Shown: positions 1-8,036, counted from the stretch's first letter. The stretch is DNA of 27,454 nucleotides from Glaciecola sp964643575 (GCA_964643575.1 CAZXTD010000044.1:1-27454), one strand, 5' to 3'. Numbers and translations are program-made. The notes: a model not told the origin generated them from the letters alone.

Positions 1-207
1 GAACGATACATTGCAATGCCAGGGCAAGCCACGGCTTACCTTGTAGGCAAAATTAAAATCATGGAATTAAGAGAAAAAGCCAAACAGTCTCTGGGTGATA
101 AATTTGACTACCGCGGATTTCATGACGAAATACTTAAAGATGGGCCAGTGCCTATGTCTATTTTAGAAGAGAAAATTGACAATTGGATTGCGCGAACGAA
201 AGCGTAA
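1..207 (+). CDS. DUF885 family protein, C-terminal fragment (5' end off the window)
   Basis: The reading frame is open from base 1 (Glu-Arg-Tyr-Ile-Ala) to a TAA at 205-207, so this is only the last 68 residues of a longer protein. The segment with the motif MPGQATAYLVGKIKIMELR, followed by a short tail of the type FHDEILKDGPVP, is characteristic of the C terminus of DUF885 proteins. These are large, often exported, zinc-peptidase-like proteins of about 600 residues. The catalytic part is outside the window, so activity cannot be judged. The internal ATG at 16 is not a plausible start, because conserved sequence continues upstream of it. Family assignment is from recall of the motif. Confidence 0.75.
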   Translation, partial: ERYIAMPGQATAYLVGKIKIMELREKAKQSLGDKFDYRGFHDEILKDGPVPMSILEEKIDNWIARTKA

Positions 208-269
208 CGTGACCACGAACTACGCATAGAAGATATTTAAAACAAGTAAGCTTAGTTTGGAGAAAGCTA

Positions 270-620
270 TTGAAAGTGTCAAGTATACGTACCTTTATTC
301 CGAGCAAGGATTTTGAAAGCTCAAAAGCGTTTTATACTCAGTTTGGTTTTATTGAAGACCCCGTATCGCCTGACTTGAGTCTTTTTGAAAACAATGGATG
401 CGTGTTTTTTTTGCAGCGTTTTTATAGCAAAGAATTTGCTGAGAATTTAATGTTTCAATTAGTGGTAAACGATATTGAAACAGCTTACAAAAGCGCTTCT
501 AAAATAGAGCCTAAAACGAAGCTTACAGATATAACTCAAGAGTCGTGGGGAAAGGTGTTTTACCTCTATGGACCTGCGGGAGAGCTTTGGCATGTGACGC
601 AACTGAATCAGGCGACTTAG
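270..620 (+). CDS. VOC-fold (glyoxalase/bleomycin-resistance-like) protein
   Basis: A 116-residue protein with the size and pattern of a single-domain vicinal-oxygen-chelate protein. It opens with a beta strand (VSSIRTFIPSKDFESSKAFY), has the typical FYTQFGF turn, and ends with a GPAGELWHVTQ strand. VOC proteins act as metal-dependent lyases or isomerases, or as ligand-binding resistance proteins; the substrate cannot be told from sequence. The final strand keeps Glu and His as potential metal ligands. The start is a TTG at 270, preceded by GGAG at 259-262 with a seven-base spacer; no better ATG exists. It is convergent with the KAS III gene on the other strand. Confidence 0.75.
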   Translation: MKVSSIRTFIPSKDFESSKAFYTQFGFIEDPVSPDLSLFENNGCVFFLQRFYSKEFAENLMFQLVVNDIETAYKSASKIEPKTKLTDITQESWGKVFYLYGPAGELWHVTQLNQAT

Positions 621-632
621 CTTTATAAGTCG
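613..632. other. Perfect 7-bp inverted repeat between convergent genes
   Basis: CGACTTA at 613-619 and TAAGTCG at 626-632 can form a 7-bp stem with a six-base loop. The repeat overlaps the stop codon of the VOC gene and lies about 20 bp before the end of the convergent KAS III gene. It may be a weak terminator for either strand, but neither side is followed by a clear T-run. Confidence 0.3.
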
Positions 633-653
633 AATCAAAGAGAGCTTGTAGCA

Positions 654-1685
654 CTATTGATGAGCCGTATCTTCAATATAGTCGATGCAGTAGCACGCCT
701 GCATAGCCTGCTGAGTAAACGCAGCAGAACCCCACGACCAGCCTACACCAAAACCAGATACCAATATATTATTTGTGTTTTGGGTAAGGTTTTTACCGAT
801 CGACATACACATGGCCAGAGGAATAGAGGCTGAGCTAGTATTGCCGCAGTTTTCGATTGCTATTAGCACTTGCTCTTCACTTAAATTAAGTTTGTCGCCC
901 AAGTGTTTAATCATCATGCTATTAGCTTGGTGCATAATGGCATAATCGATGTTTGCGGTTTGCCATTGTTTTGCGCTTAAACATGCTTGAATTGATTTAG
1001 GAATTTCACGTAATGTAAAAGCAAATACTTGCGTGCCATCCATGCTCAAGTTTGCGGGTTCACTCGGTTTTAAGGCACCACCATTAGGTTGAATTAAATA
1101 AGGTGCACCGCTGCCATCGCTGCCTAAGTCGAATATGATTGGGTCTGCGTTCGAATTTTTACTCAGTAAAATTGCGCTTGCGGCATCACCGAAAAGAGTA
1201 TTGACCTTCGTATTATCTGCGAGGTATTGATGTGATGTGGTGTCGCCAACAACTAATAAGGCCTGAGTAGCTGAGCTAGCATTAAGCAAGTGTGCGCATT
1301 GCCACAAACCATATACAAAACCGGAACACCCTAAATTCACATCAAAAGCGATGCAGCCTTTTTGCAAACCTAGTTTAGATTGCAATTGCACGGCGTTACC
1401 TGGAAAAGGATAGTCAGGCGTTTGGGTCACAAAAATGACCAGGCCAATATTATCGGTTTTCGTTTGGGTCTTATTGAGCAAGTCGTTTGCAGCACAGTGA
1501 CCTAAAGTAAGCGCCGTCGTAGTTTTGTTTGCAACGCGTCGTTGCTTAATGCCTGTAGAGCGAATGATTTTGTCCAACTCACCTTCAGAAAACTGCTCTT
1601 CAAGCGATACATTGTCTATACTATTTAAAGGCAATACAGAGCACATTGCAGTAATTTCGACGCCAGAAATGGTAGATATACTCAT
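654..1685 (-). CDS. 3-oxoacyl-ACP synthase III family protein (KAS III, copy A)
   Basis: A 343-residue FabH-like condensing enzyme. The complete thiolase-fold triad is visible: Cys120 in DVNLGCSGFVYG, His252 in MHQANS and Asn282 in GNTSSASIPLA. Spacing matches the E. coli FabH triad (112/244/274, from memory) with a constant offset of eight. Such enzymes condense an acyl-CoA starter with malonyl-ACP to give a 3-oxoacyl-ACP in the cytoplasm; some relatives only transfer acyl groups. The ATG at 1683-1685 has no strong Shine-Dalgarno. It is transcribed divergently from a second, clearly related KAS III at 1846, with a 160-bp AT-rich spacer in which I found no convincing promoter hexamers. That pairing and the downstream carrier-protein genes suggest a dedicated acyl-building role rather than bulk fatty acid synthesis. 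Confidence 0.9.
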   Translation of the reverse strand: MSISTISGVEITAMCSVLPLNSIDNVSLEEQFSEGELDKIIRSTGIKQRRVANKTTTALTLGHCAANDLLNKTQTKTDNIGLVIFVTQTPDYPFPGNAVQLQSKLGLQKGCIAFDVNLGCSGFVYGLWQCAHLLNASSATQALLVVGDTTSHQYLADNTKVNTLFGDAASAILLSKNSNADPIIFDLGSDGSGAPYLIQPNGGALKPSEPANLSMDGTQVFAFTLREIPKSIQACLSAKQWQTANIDYAIMHQANSMMIKHLGDKLNLSEEQVLIAIENCGNTSSASIPLAMCMSIGKNLTQNTNNILVSGFGVGWSWGSAAFTQQAMQACYCIDYIEDTAHQ

Positions 1686-1845
1686 GCTTGTACTCGAGTT
1701 GTTCCCATCGCCTTAAAATGCTTTGGGTGCTGGATTTTAAATAAGGCTAACATTTTAATGCTATCAAAGTGAAAGCTTACACGTTATATTATTCAAAATT
1801 TAGCAAAATATCACTTTATTGCTAACTATTTCAAAGAGGTGCGTG

Positions 1846-2937
1846 ATGGAAGCCATCATTAAGTCGGTTAAAATAGCGGGCATGCAAGCTGCAATTCCTC
1901 CGCATAAACATTCCTATATTGAGTCGCCTGATGACGTCTTTTCAAAAGAAGAGGCGGAAAAAATTTATGCAGCAACAGGCATTCATAGCCGCCGTATTTT
2001 ACCCAAACATTTATGTGCCTCCGATATGTGCTTGCGCGCAAGCGAAGACTTACTCGCTAATTTAGGCTGGGACGCAGATAGCGTAGACGTCCTCATTTAT
2101 GTATCGCAAGACGCTGATTATGCCTTACCCGCTACCGCTTGTTTGATGCAACAACGCTTGGGTTTGCCTTCTACCGCGGCTTGTTTGGATGTGAGTCTTG
2201 GGTGTTCGGGTTTTGTCTATGGCACATGGATTGCCAGCCAAATGCTCAATAGTTCAAACGGCAAACGCGCACTTGTTTTATGCGGCGATACATCAAGCCG
2301 CCATTTATTGCCTGATGACAAAGGCACCTTGCCTTTATTTGGTGATGCAGGGGTGGCAACAGCGCTCGAGTTTGACCCCAGTTGGCCCGACTCTTACGCC
2401 GTTTTTGGTACCGACGGCACTGGCGGCCAGCATATTGCGGTAGAAGCGGGTGGCCGGCGCAAACCCTATATGCCAGAGCTGCACGAGCGAAGCGAGGATG
2501 AAGAGGCCCAATTATATAAAGAATCTCGTTTGCATTTAAATGGTGCGGCGGTGTTTTCTTTCACGCTCAAACGCGTCCCTAAGCTTGTAAAAGACACCCT
2601 AGCATTAGCGAATTTAGATAAAGATGAGCTCGACATGGTAGTGATGCATCAAGCGAATGCTTTTATTTTGGAACACTTGCGCAAAAAAGCGAAAATAGAC
2701 AAAGATAAATACCTGATTGATATGCAAGACTTTGGCAACACCTCAAGCGCGACGGTGCCCTTGGCTATTTGTCACAAGTTGAGCGAGTTTTTTACTCAAC
2801 CACAAAAAACAATGCTTGGTGGGTTTGGTGTGGGTTGGTCGTGGGGCGCAATTATTACCGACATTCAATTGCAAGCGCTTGCAGGTATCAGCACTATTGA
2901 AGACGACTATGAGCCTTTGTCTTTACGCCAAGCATAA
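1846..2937 (+). CDS. 3-oxoacyl-ACP synthase III family protein (KAS III, copy B)
   Basis: A 363-residue FabH-like protein with an intact triad: Cys120 (LDVSLGCSGFVYG), His268 (VVMHQAN) and Asn298 (FGNTSSATVPLA). The region between Cys and His is about 16 residues longer than in copy A because of a charged insertion around residues 205-228 (HERSEDEEAQ). The two copies share long blocks of identity and are clear paralogs. The start chosen is ATG 1846, with AGAGG at 1835-1839 six bases upstream; an in-frame TTG at 1819 lies upstream of this Shine-Dalgarno and is unlikely. It is the first gene of a plus-strand run that includes nonulosonate-sugar genes and two carrier proteins. Likely reaction: condensation of a short acyl-CoA with malonyl-ACP. 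The true starter is unknown. Confidence 0.9.
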   Translation: MEAIIKSVKIAGMQAAIPPHKHSYIESPDDVFSKEEAEKIYAATGIHSRRILPKHLCASDMCLRASEDLLANLGWDADSVDVLIYVSQDADYALPATACLMQQRLGLPSTAACLDVSLGCSGFVYGTWIASQMLNSSNGKRALVLCGDTSSRHLLPDDKGTLPLFGDAGVATALEFDPSWPDSYAVFGTDGTGGQHIAVEAGGRRKPYMPELHERSEDEEAQLYKESRLHLNGAAVFSFTLKRVPKLVKDTLALANLDKDELDMVVMHQANAFILEHLRKKAKIDKDKYLIDMQDFGNTSSATVPLAICHKLSEFFTQPQKTMLGGFGVGWSWGAIITDIQLQALAGISTIEDDYEPLSLRQA

Positions 2938-3006
2938 CAGCGAATAGAGCGAGTAAGTCTGGCCTCTCGCTTAACGCCTTAACAACATCGAGAAAAACCA
3001 AAGCCT

Positions 3007-3774
3007 ATGCTAAATAATAAACGTTATCTTGTTACTGGCGCTTCAAATGATTCAGATATAGGCATGGCGATTTGCAGAACGCTTGTAAAGAATGGGGCAC
3101 AATTGGTGTTAGCAGGCCGCCGAGAAGCGAATTTGCAGGCAACGCTTAAAGAGCTCACTACATATTCAAAAAATGATCAGGCAACTCACAAGATTGCGCC
3201 TTTTGATTTAAGCGCGCTTGATGAAATATCGCCTTGGTTTAAGCAGCTCGTAGCTGAGCATGGCCCGTTTGACGGCATCGTGCATAGCGCAAGCTTTCAA
3301 GGATACAGCCCATTAAAGCTGATAAAAGCAAAACAAATTAGCGATTACTTTGATATTAATTTTTCTGCGGCCTTAATGCTCATTTCTGCATTGTCTAAAA
3401 AAGGTCATTTTAATCCTCAGGCAAGTGCGGTCGTTATTGGCTCTGCCGCAGGTTTAAAAGGTTTAAAAGCACGTACCTTATATGCGTCTTCAAAAGCGGC
3501 TGTGTCGGCTATGGTAAAGTCGTGTGCACTTGAATTAGCTGACAAGCAAATACGAGTAAACTGCGTAGCGCCAGCGCTAGTAGCGGGCAGCAAGGCAGAT
3601 GAACAATTAAATATGTTAAGTGCAGAACAAGGTAAGCAATTGCTAGCTTCGCACCCCTTAGGTTTAAGTCAACCTGAAGACGTTGCCAATGCGGTGCTTT
3701 ATTTACTAAGTGATATGGGCTTAAACGTAACCGGCACAACCTTGGCGGTTGATGGTGGGTATCTTGCCGGCTAA
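3007..3774 (+). CDS. SDR-family oxidoreductase (putative 3-oxoacyl-ACP reductase, SDR 1)
   Basis: A 255-residue classical short-chain dehydrogenase/reductase. The nucleotide-binding motif near residues 10-19 is an atypical TGASNDSDIG, longer than the usual TGxxxGIG. Catalytic Ser146 (IGSAAG), Tyr159 and Lys163 (YASSK) are present. The usual NNAG is replaced by HSASFQG. GRR at 37-39 is compatible with NADPH. The C terminus (VDGGYLAG) resembles that of SDR 2 at 8287, and the two are probably paralogs. Placement after a KAS III and with two carrier proteins in the same run suggests reduction of a 3-oxoacyl-ACP to a 3-hydroxyacyl-ACP, but reduction of a sugar is also possible. The ATG at 3007 has only a weak Shine-Dalgarno. 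The 3' end overlaps the PseG-like gene. Confidence 0.8.
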   Translation: MLNNKRYLVTGASNDSDIGMAICRTLVKNGAQLVLAGRREANLQATLKELTTYSKNDQATHKIAPFDLSALDEISPWFKQLVAEHGPFDGIVHSASFQGYSPLKLIKAKQISDYFDINFSAALMLISALSKKGHFNPQASAVVIGSAAGLKGLKARTLYASSKAAVSAMVKSCALELADKQIRVNCVAPALVAGSKADEQLNMLSAEQGKQLLASHPLGLSQPEDVANAVLYLLSDMGLNVTGTTLAVDGGYLAG

Positions 3775-4873
3775 ATCCACAAAAAATCGTGATTGGCATT
3801 TTGTATTTTATGCAAATGCCTCACCCCTCATCGGGTCTGGTCATGTGATGCGCTTGTTAGCTATTGCTCAGCGCTGCAAAGAATATTCGATAAACCTTAC
3901 TTTTGCCTACACTGCGTGCGCACAGACTATGTTAGAGCGCCTTAAACGCGAAGGATTTGCTTGCGTGTCATTGCCCGCTGCCTTTACGCAAGAGGATATT
4001 GACGGTTTGGTGGCAGATGCTATTTTTGTTGACGACTATGACTTGACTACTGAGCAGTGGCAAGTGTTTGAGACAACCCCCGCATTGCTTATCAACTTAG
4101 ACGACAATATTAACGATGGACCCGCGCTGGGGGATATCATTATAAACCCCGCCGCAGACGCTAATGAAAATGATTATCGTGCTCGAAACTTAAGTGCTCA
4201 ATTGTGCCTAGGCCCCTCTTACACCTATTTACGAGATGAGTTTGCAAAAGAAGTTTGTTCAGAATTAGCATCTCGCGAGCAGGTATTGATTACCTTGGGC
4301 GGCGCTGACGTAAAAAACATGACCTTTAATATTCTTGTTGACCTGCTTGCCAATTTACCGCCTGAACTACACGACCTAAAAATATGTGTATTGCTTGGCA
4401 GCATGAATACTCGTGCAAAAGACCGACTGCTCAATATTTGTGATGAAAACATGAATGTGAGCTTGATAGAGCAGAGTGAGCAGGTAGCGACGCTTATGAA
4501 TAACACTGGCTTAGCGGTGTCGGCTGCCGGCGGTACCTTAGGTGAATTAGCTTGTATGGGCGTGCCTACGCTTGCTTTAGTCAGCAGTGACAATCAGGAG
4601 TCAGCGCTTAAATCACCTTATTTAAACACATGGTACCAAGCCATTGATGTTAGGCCATTTGTAGGACCAGCCACAACACAGTTTGACGATGTTCAAAACC
4701 AAGGTCAATTGCCTGCGCAGGATAGAGCTATCCTTGCTACTATTACTAGCCAAGTGTATGAATTATGGCGTGATTTATGCAGAAGGCAAAAGATGCACAA
4801 TGCCGCGCGTCAAATAATTGATAGTGACGGTTGCTCGCGTATTGTTAAATGTGTACTCAAGCAATTATCATAA
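3752..4873 (+). CDS. pseG: PseG-like UDP-2,4-diacetamido-2,4,6-trideoxy-altropyranose hydrolase
   Basis: About 373 residues. The N-terminal FYANASPLIGSGHVMRLLAI carries the GxGHxxR signature of PseG/SpsG proteins, whose His is the proposed catalytic base that removes UDP from the pseudaminic acid precursor. A second GT-B-like half contains ITLGGAD and the glycine-rich SAAGGTLGELACMG loop expected for nucleotide binding. There is no fused acetyltransferase domain, in agreement with a separate GNAT gene at 9105. The gene overlaps the end of SDR 1. ATG 3752, GTG 3755 and TTG 3764 are all possible starts and none has a strong Shine-Dalgarno, so translational coupling is likely. The hydrolase family is clear; the exact sugar isomer (pseudaminic, legionaminic or other) is inferred from the PseI-like neighbour. 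Confidence 0.82.
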   Translation: MVGILPAKSTKNRDWHFVFYANASPLIGSGHVMRLLAIAQRCKEYSINLTFAYTACAQTMLERLKREGFACVSLPAAFTQEDIDGLVADAIFVDDYDLTTEQWQVFETTPALLINLDDNINDGPALGDIIINPAADANENDYRARNLSAQLCLGPSYTYLRDEFAKEVCSELASREQVLITLGGADVKNMTFNILVDLLANLPPELHDLKICVLLGSMNTRAKDRLLNICDENMNVSLIEQSEQVATLMNNTGLAVSAAGGTLGELACMGVPTLALVSSDNQESALKSPYLNTWYQAIDVRPFVGPATTQFDDVQNQGQLPAQDRAILATITSQVYELWRDLCRRQKMHNAARQIIDSDGCSRIVKCVLKQLS

Positions 4874-4921
4874 ACGTGTTTAAAAGTAGCAGATAAATAC
4901 TTAACGAGGACCCCAGATTAA

Positions 4922-6073
4922 ATGACCCTTGCTTCCCAGTCTATTGCACCTGAGGCTTATTACAGTGCGAAGATTTATCAACAAGAGCAAAGTGCCGTTT
5001 TTCAAAAGCATTGGCAATTTGTCGGGTTTACCGATGAGCTGACCGAGCCTAACGATTTTATCACCAAGCAAATAGGCGCGGTGCCTGTGCTGGTGCAAAA
5101 TATTCAAGGCAGCCTATATGCGCTACTGAACGTATGTAGCCACCGCAAAGCGACTCTACAAACCGAAACCAAGGGCAATAGAGTATTACGCTGCCCCTAT
5201 CATTGCTGGGCTTATGGTAAGGAAGGTAAGCTAGTCAGCGTTCCGCAAGAACGCTCCGATTTCGCTTTTACGCCGGAGCAAAAAGAAGCCTTATCATTAA
5301 AGTGTTTTGAACTTGAAACATGCGGTAACTTTGTTTTTGTTCGCGTTGATACAGGTGATGAAAACGCACCAAGCCTTGAGTCTTTCTTAGGTGCATATTA
5401 TGCCGTATTACAGAGCCTGTCTGATTATTTTATCGACCCTATTCAGTCTGGTCAGTATGAATGGAAAACTAACTGGAAACTTGCTGTAGAAACTGTACTT
5501 GAGGTTTATCATGTGCCGGGCGTGCATCCAGATAGTTTTGTCAAGCTGGCTAAACCAAGCTGCGAAATTGTTGAAAATGGCATACATAATACTGGCATTA
5601 CGCCATTGCAAGGTACGCCGCAAAAATGGTGGAAGGGCGTGCGAAAGCATCTTAAGCTTGCTCAACATCCTGAGCTAACTGAATATAATCACTTTTTTAT
5701 TTATCCTAATTTGGCGATTGGACTTACCAATGGTTCGCTTATGTCGGTGCAAACTTATGAGCCTATCGACGAAACAAATAGCCAACTCAACTTTTCTTTG
5801 CGCATGGTAAAACGCATTGACGGAGAGCAGTCTCGGCAAGCTGTCAAAAGTGCGGTGCAAGAGAACTTTACCAGCTTCAATGACACTACACTTGAAGAAG
5901 ATCGCATCATAGCCGAGTCGTGTCAGCAAAATATGCGGGTGAATAATCAAGCAGGCGTCTTAGGCAAATGTGAAGGGCGCATTGTGCATTTTCATCAAAC
6001 TTGGCGAAGCGACTTAAGCACCGATAATAGTGATAAACCGACAAACATAATACAGGTGAGTCACATTGAATAA
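4922..6073 (+). CDS. Rieske non-heme iron oxygenase, alpha-subunit type
   Basis: A 383-residue cytoplasmic oxygenase. The N-terminal Rieske domain has Cys72-x-His74 (CSHRKA) and Cys91-x2-His94 (CPYHCW), which hold the 2Fe-2S cluster. The catalytic domain has ETVLEVYHVPGVHP, with His197 and His202 as iron ligands and Glu194 in the position of the bridging Asp of naphthalene dioxygenase. A third acidic ligand probably lies near LEEDR in the C-terminal part. No ferredoxin, reductase or beta subunit is encoded nearby, so electrons must come from a shared partner. Shine-Dalgarno GAGGA at 4904-4908 precedes ATG 4922 at a rather long distance. CMP-Neu5Ac hydroxylase is a Rieske protein acting on a nonulosonic acid, which makes sugar or acyl hydroxylation plausible here; the substrate is not proven. 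Confidence 0.88.
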   Translation: MTLASQSIAPEAYYSAKIYQQEQSAVFQKHWQFVGFTDELTEPNDFITKQIGAVPVLVQNIQGSLYALLNVCSHRKATLQTETKGNRVLRCPYHCWAYGKEGKLVSVPQERSDFAFTPEQKEALSLKCFELETCGNFVFVRVDTGDENAPSLESFLGAYYAVLQSLSDYFIDPIQSGQYEWKTNWKLAVETVLEVYHVPGVHPDSFVKLAKPSCEIVENGIHNTGITPLQGTPQKWWKGVRKHLKLAQHPELTEYNHFFIYPNLAIGLTNGSLMSVQTYEPIDETNSQLNFSLRMVKRIDGEQSRQAVKSAVQENFTSFNDTTLEEDRIIAESCQQNMRVNNQAGVLGKCEGRIVHFHQTWRSDLSTDNSDKPTNIIQVSHIE

Positions 6074-7160
6074 ATCACAGCACTTTTCTGAAGCGTTCAG
6101 TATTTCAGGGCGACCTATATCACGAGAAGACTCACCTTATATTATTGTTGAGCTGTCGGGCAATCACAAAGGCGATTTAGAACAAGCCCTCGCGCTTATC
6201 GACCACGCTGCTGCAACCGGTGCAGATGCGATTAAGATTCAAACCTACACGGCCGACACGATTACCTTAAAACACGATGGCCCCGACTTTATGCTTGAGG
6301 GCGGCTTATGGGCAGGGCGAAGTTTGCACGACTTGTATCAGGAGGCACATACACCTTGGGAATGGCATCCGGCTTTATTTGCGCGAGCGAAAATTCATAA
6401 TATACCGATTTTTTCTTCTCCGTTTGATAGTTCAGCCATCGATTTGCTTGAATCATTAGACTGTCCAGCTTATAAAATAGCCTCGTTTGAAATTAACGAT
6501 ATTGGTTTAATTAAGGCCGCGGCATCAACCGGTAAACCTATTATTATGTCGACGGGTTTAGCTACCTTAGATGAAATTGAAGAGGCGGTGCAAGCCGTGC
6601 TTGACGCGGGAGGAACACAGCTCGCTTTATTGCATTGTATCAGTGGCTACCCTACGCCAATTGGCGATTGTAATTTATTAACGCTTAACGATATGCAGGC
6701 ACGATTTAAGGTGCCAATTGGATTGAGCGACCATACTATCGACAATACAGCCTCGATAACAGCAGCTGCGTTGGGTGCGGCTATTATTGAAAAACATTTT
6801 ACATTAGATAGGAGCGATGGCTCTGTTGACGCTGCTTTTTCGTTAGAGCCACAAGAATTTAAAGCTTTGGTTAAATCATGCCGAGACGCGCATTTAGCAC
6901 TTGGTAAACCTGGCTATGATATAAAGCCGAGCGAAGCCGGTGGCAGAGACTTTAGACGCTCTTTATATGTTGCTCAAGATATGAAGCAAGGTGAAGCGTT
7001 TACAGAACAAAATGTGAGATCGGTTAGGCCGGGTAAAGGCATGCATACCCGTTATTTACCCAGCATAATAGGCAAGGTTTGTTCACAGAATATTGCGCTT
7101 GGCACTGCTTTACAGCCTGAGCTTATTGTTGGTTTTACACAGTCAGATGCGAAACGATGA
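6066..7160 (+). CDS. pseI: PseI/NeuB-family nonulosonic acid synthase (probable pseudaminic acid synthase)
   Basis: A 364-residue NeuB-family enzyme that condenses phosphoenolpyruvate with a six-carbon amino sugar to give a nine-carbon 2-keto acid. Visible blocks: VELSGNHKGDLEQAL and GADAIKIQTYTADT in the TIM barrel, LSDHTIDN and EKHFTLDRS near the active site, and a C-terminal SAF (antifreeze-like) domain with RSVRPGKGMHTRY. The segment GLWAGRSLHDLYQEAHTPWE is of the PseI type rather than the NeuB sialate type, which supports a pseudaminic-acid-like product. The start is TTG 6066, eight bases inside the Rieske gene, with GGTGAG at 6056-6061; the two genes are therefore likely translationally coupled. 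PseG, the preceding pathway step, is two genes upstream. Confidence 0.9.
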   Translation: MNKSQHFSEAFSISGRPISREDSPYIIVELSGNHKGDLEQALALIDHAAATGADAIKIQTYTADTITLKHDGPDFMLEGGLWAGRSLHDLYQEAHTPWEWHPALFARAKIHNIPIFSSPFDSSAIDLLESLDCPAYKIASFEINDIGLIKAAASTGKPIIMSTGLATLDEIEEAVQAVLDAGGTQLALLHCISGYPTPIGDCNLLTLNDMQARFKVPIGLSDHTIDNTASITAAALGAAIIEKHFTLDRSDGSVDAAFSLEPQEFKALVKSCRDAHLALGKPGYDIKPSEAGGRDFRRSLYVAQDMKQGEAFTEQNVRSVRPGKGMHTRYLPSIIGKVCSQNIALGTALQPELIVGFTQSDAKR

Positions 7161-7255
7161 AGACAAGTTTGAATAAGATTGCTGCGCATTTAAATATTAA
7201 GGCCGTGCCGCTTAATTTTATTGTACAAGTATGGGGAGTAGCGTTTTGGCTGTAA
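7157..7255 (+). CDS. Possible 32-residue overlapping ORF between pseI and spsF-like gene
   Basis: An ATG at 7157 overlaps the pseI stop codon in an ATGA arrangement and opens a 32-codon frame ending at TAA 7253-7255. That stop is only five bases past the likely TTG start of the next gene at 7246. The peptide begins MKTSLNKIAAHLN and is hydrophobic near its end (FIVQVWGVAFWL). I do not recognise it. It could be a coupling peptide that carries ribosomes to the next start, a remnant of a lost gene, or chance. Confidence 0.25.
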   Translation: MKTSLNKIAAHLNIKAVPLNFIVQVWGVAFWL

Positions 7256-8010
7256 TATGTATTACTCAAGCCCGTTTAGGTTCGGTACGCTTACCGCAAA
7301 AGGTGCTTATGCCTTTAGGTAATTTGAATTTACTCGATACGCACATGATGCGAGTCAAACAAAGTCAAACAGTTGACCAACATATACTTGCTATACCGGG
7401 CACGCCAGACAATCAAGCGCTTGCATCGTTTTGCCAAAAACAAGGCTACACCGTATTTATGGGCGATGAAAACAATGTGTTATCTCGTTACTATCACGCT
7501 GCGCTGGCGAATGGCGTTAAACAAAATGATACGATTATCAGACTCACAGGTGATTGCCCGCTTATTTGTCCGTCGCTTATTGATGATGTGGTGAAACGTC
7601 ACCTCACTGATAACCCTAACGGTTATAGCCATCTTAATTTGGCGTATTGGGCGAGAGGTTTGGATATTGAATTGTTCTCCATGGCTTTGTTACAACGTAC
7701 CTTTGAACAGGCAAGCTTGCCTTCAGAAAAAGAACATGTGACTTACTATATGTACACTCATCCAGAGCAATTTAACATTTTGTCGGTGGATGGCGGTGAT
7801 AGCAACAGTGACCCAAATGAGCATAAACATTGGTCGGGATACAGGGTGTGCGTTGACGAATTGGATGATTTTAGAATGTTGACAGGGTTAATCAACGAGC
7901 TGGGAGATAACTGGTTGCAAAGCCATGCAGTAGATATTTGTAGAGTACTTGAGGCAAACCCTGACCTCGCCAATATTAATCAATTAGTTGCGCAAAAGAA
8001 AAGTGCGTAA
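7246..8010 (+). CDS. SpsF-like cytidylyltransferase family protein
   Basis: About 254 residues. The N-terminal CITQARLGSVRLPQKVL is the nucleotide-binding signature of the SpsF/KdsB-like nucleotidyltransferase fold (consensus QARxGSxRLPxK). It is followed by IIRLTGDCPLI with the metal-binding Asp, and ARGLDIELFS. In nonulosonate clusters such proteins are candidates for CMP activation of the sugar, and no canonical PseF (usual motif PARGGSKRIPxKN) is present here. The start is chosen as TTG 7246, because GGGGAG at 7233-7238 is an excellent Shine-Dalgarno seven bases upstream and the family usually begins right before this strand. ATG 7231 is in frame but would start inside that Shine-Dalgarno. 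Fold assignment is firm; the role as CMP-sugar synthetase is inferred from context. Confidence 0.82.
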   Translation: MAVICITQARLGSVRLPQKVLMPLGNLNLLDTHMMRVKQSQTVDQHILAIPGTPDNQALASFCQKQGYTVFMGDENNVLSRYYHAALANGVKQNDTIIRLTGDCPLICPSLIDDVVKRHLTDNPNGYSHLNLAYWARGLDIELFSMALLQRTFEQASLPSEKEHVTYYMYTHPEQFNILSVDGGDSNSDPNEHKHWSGYRVCVDELDDFRMLTGLINELGDNWLQSHAVDICRVLEANPDLANINQLVAQKKSA

Positions 8011-8036
8011 CATTAGCAAGCAACAGGATATATTGA

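Noticed and set aside
1686..1845. Divergent promoters between the two KAS III genes
   Set aside because: AT-rich with TATATT at 1785-1790 on the plus strand and TTGATA on the minus strand, but no properly spaced partner hexamer for either.
3509..3799. 96-codon minus-strand open frame across the SDR 1 / pseG junction
   Set aside because: It lies opposite two clear coding regions, has no family-like sequence and no Shine-Dalgarno; a shadow frame.
4225..4593. 122-codon minus-strand open frame inside pseG
   Set aside because: Fully antisense to a conserved gene and of low-complexity Ser/Pro/Lys composition; a shadow frame.
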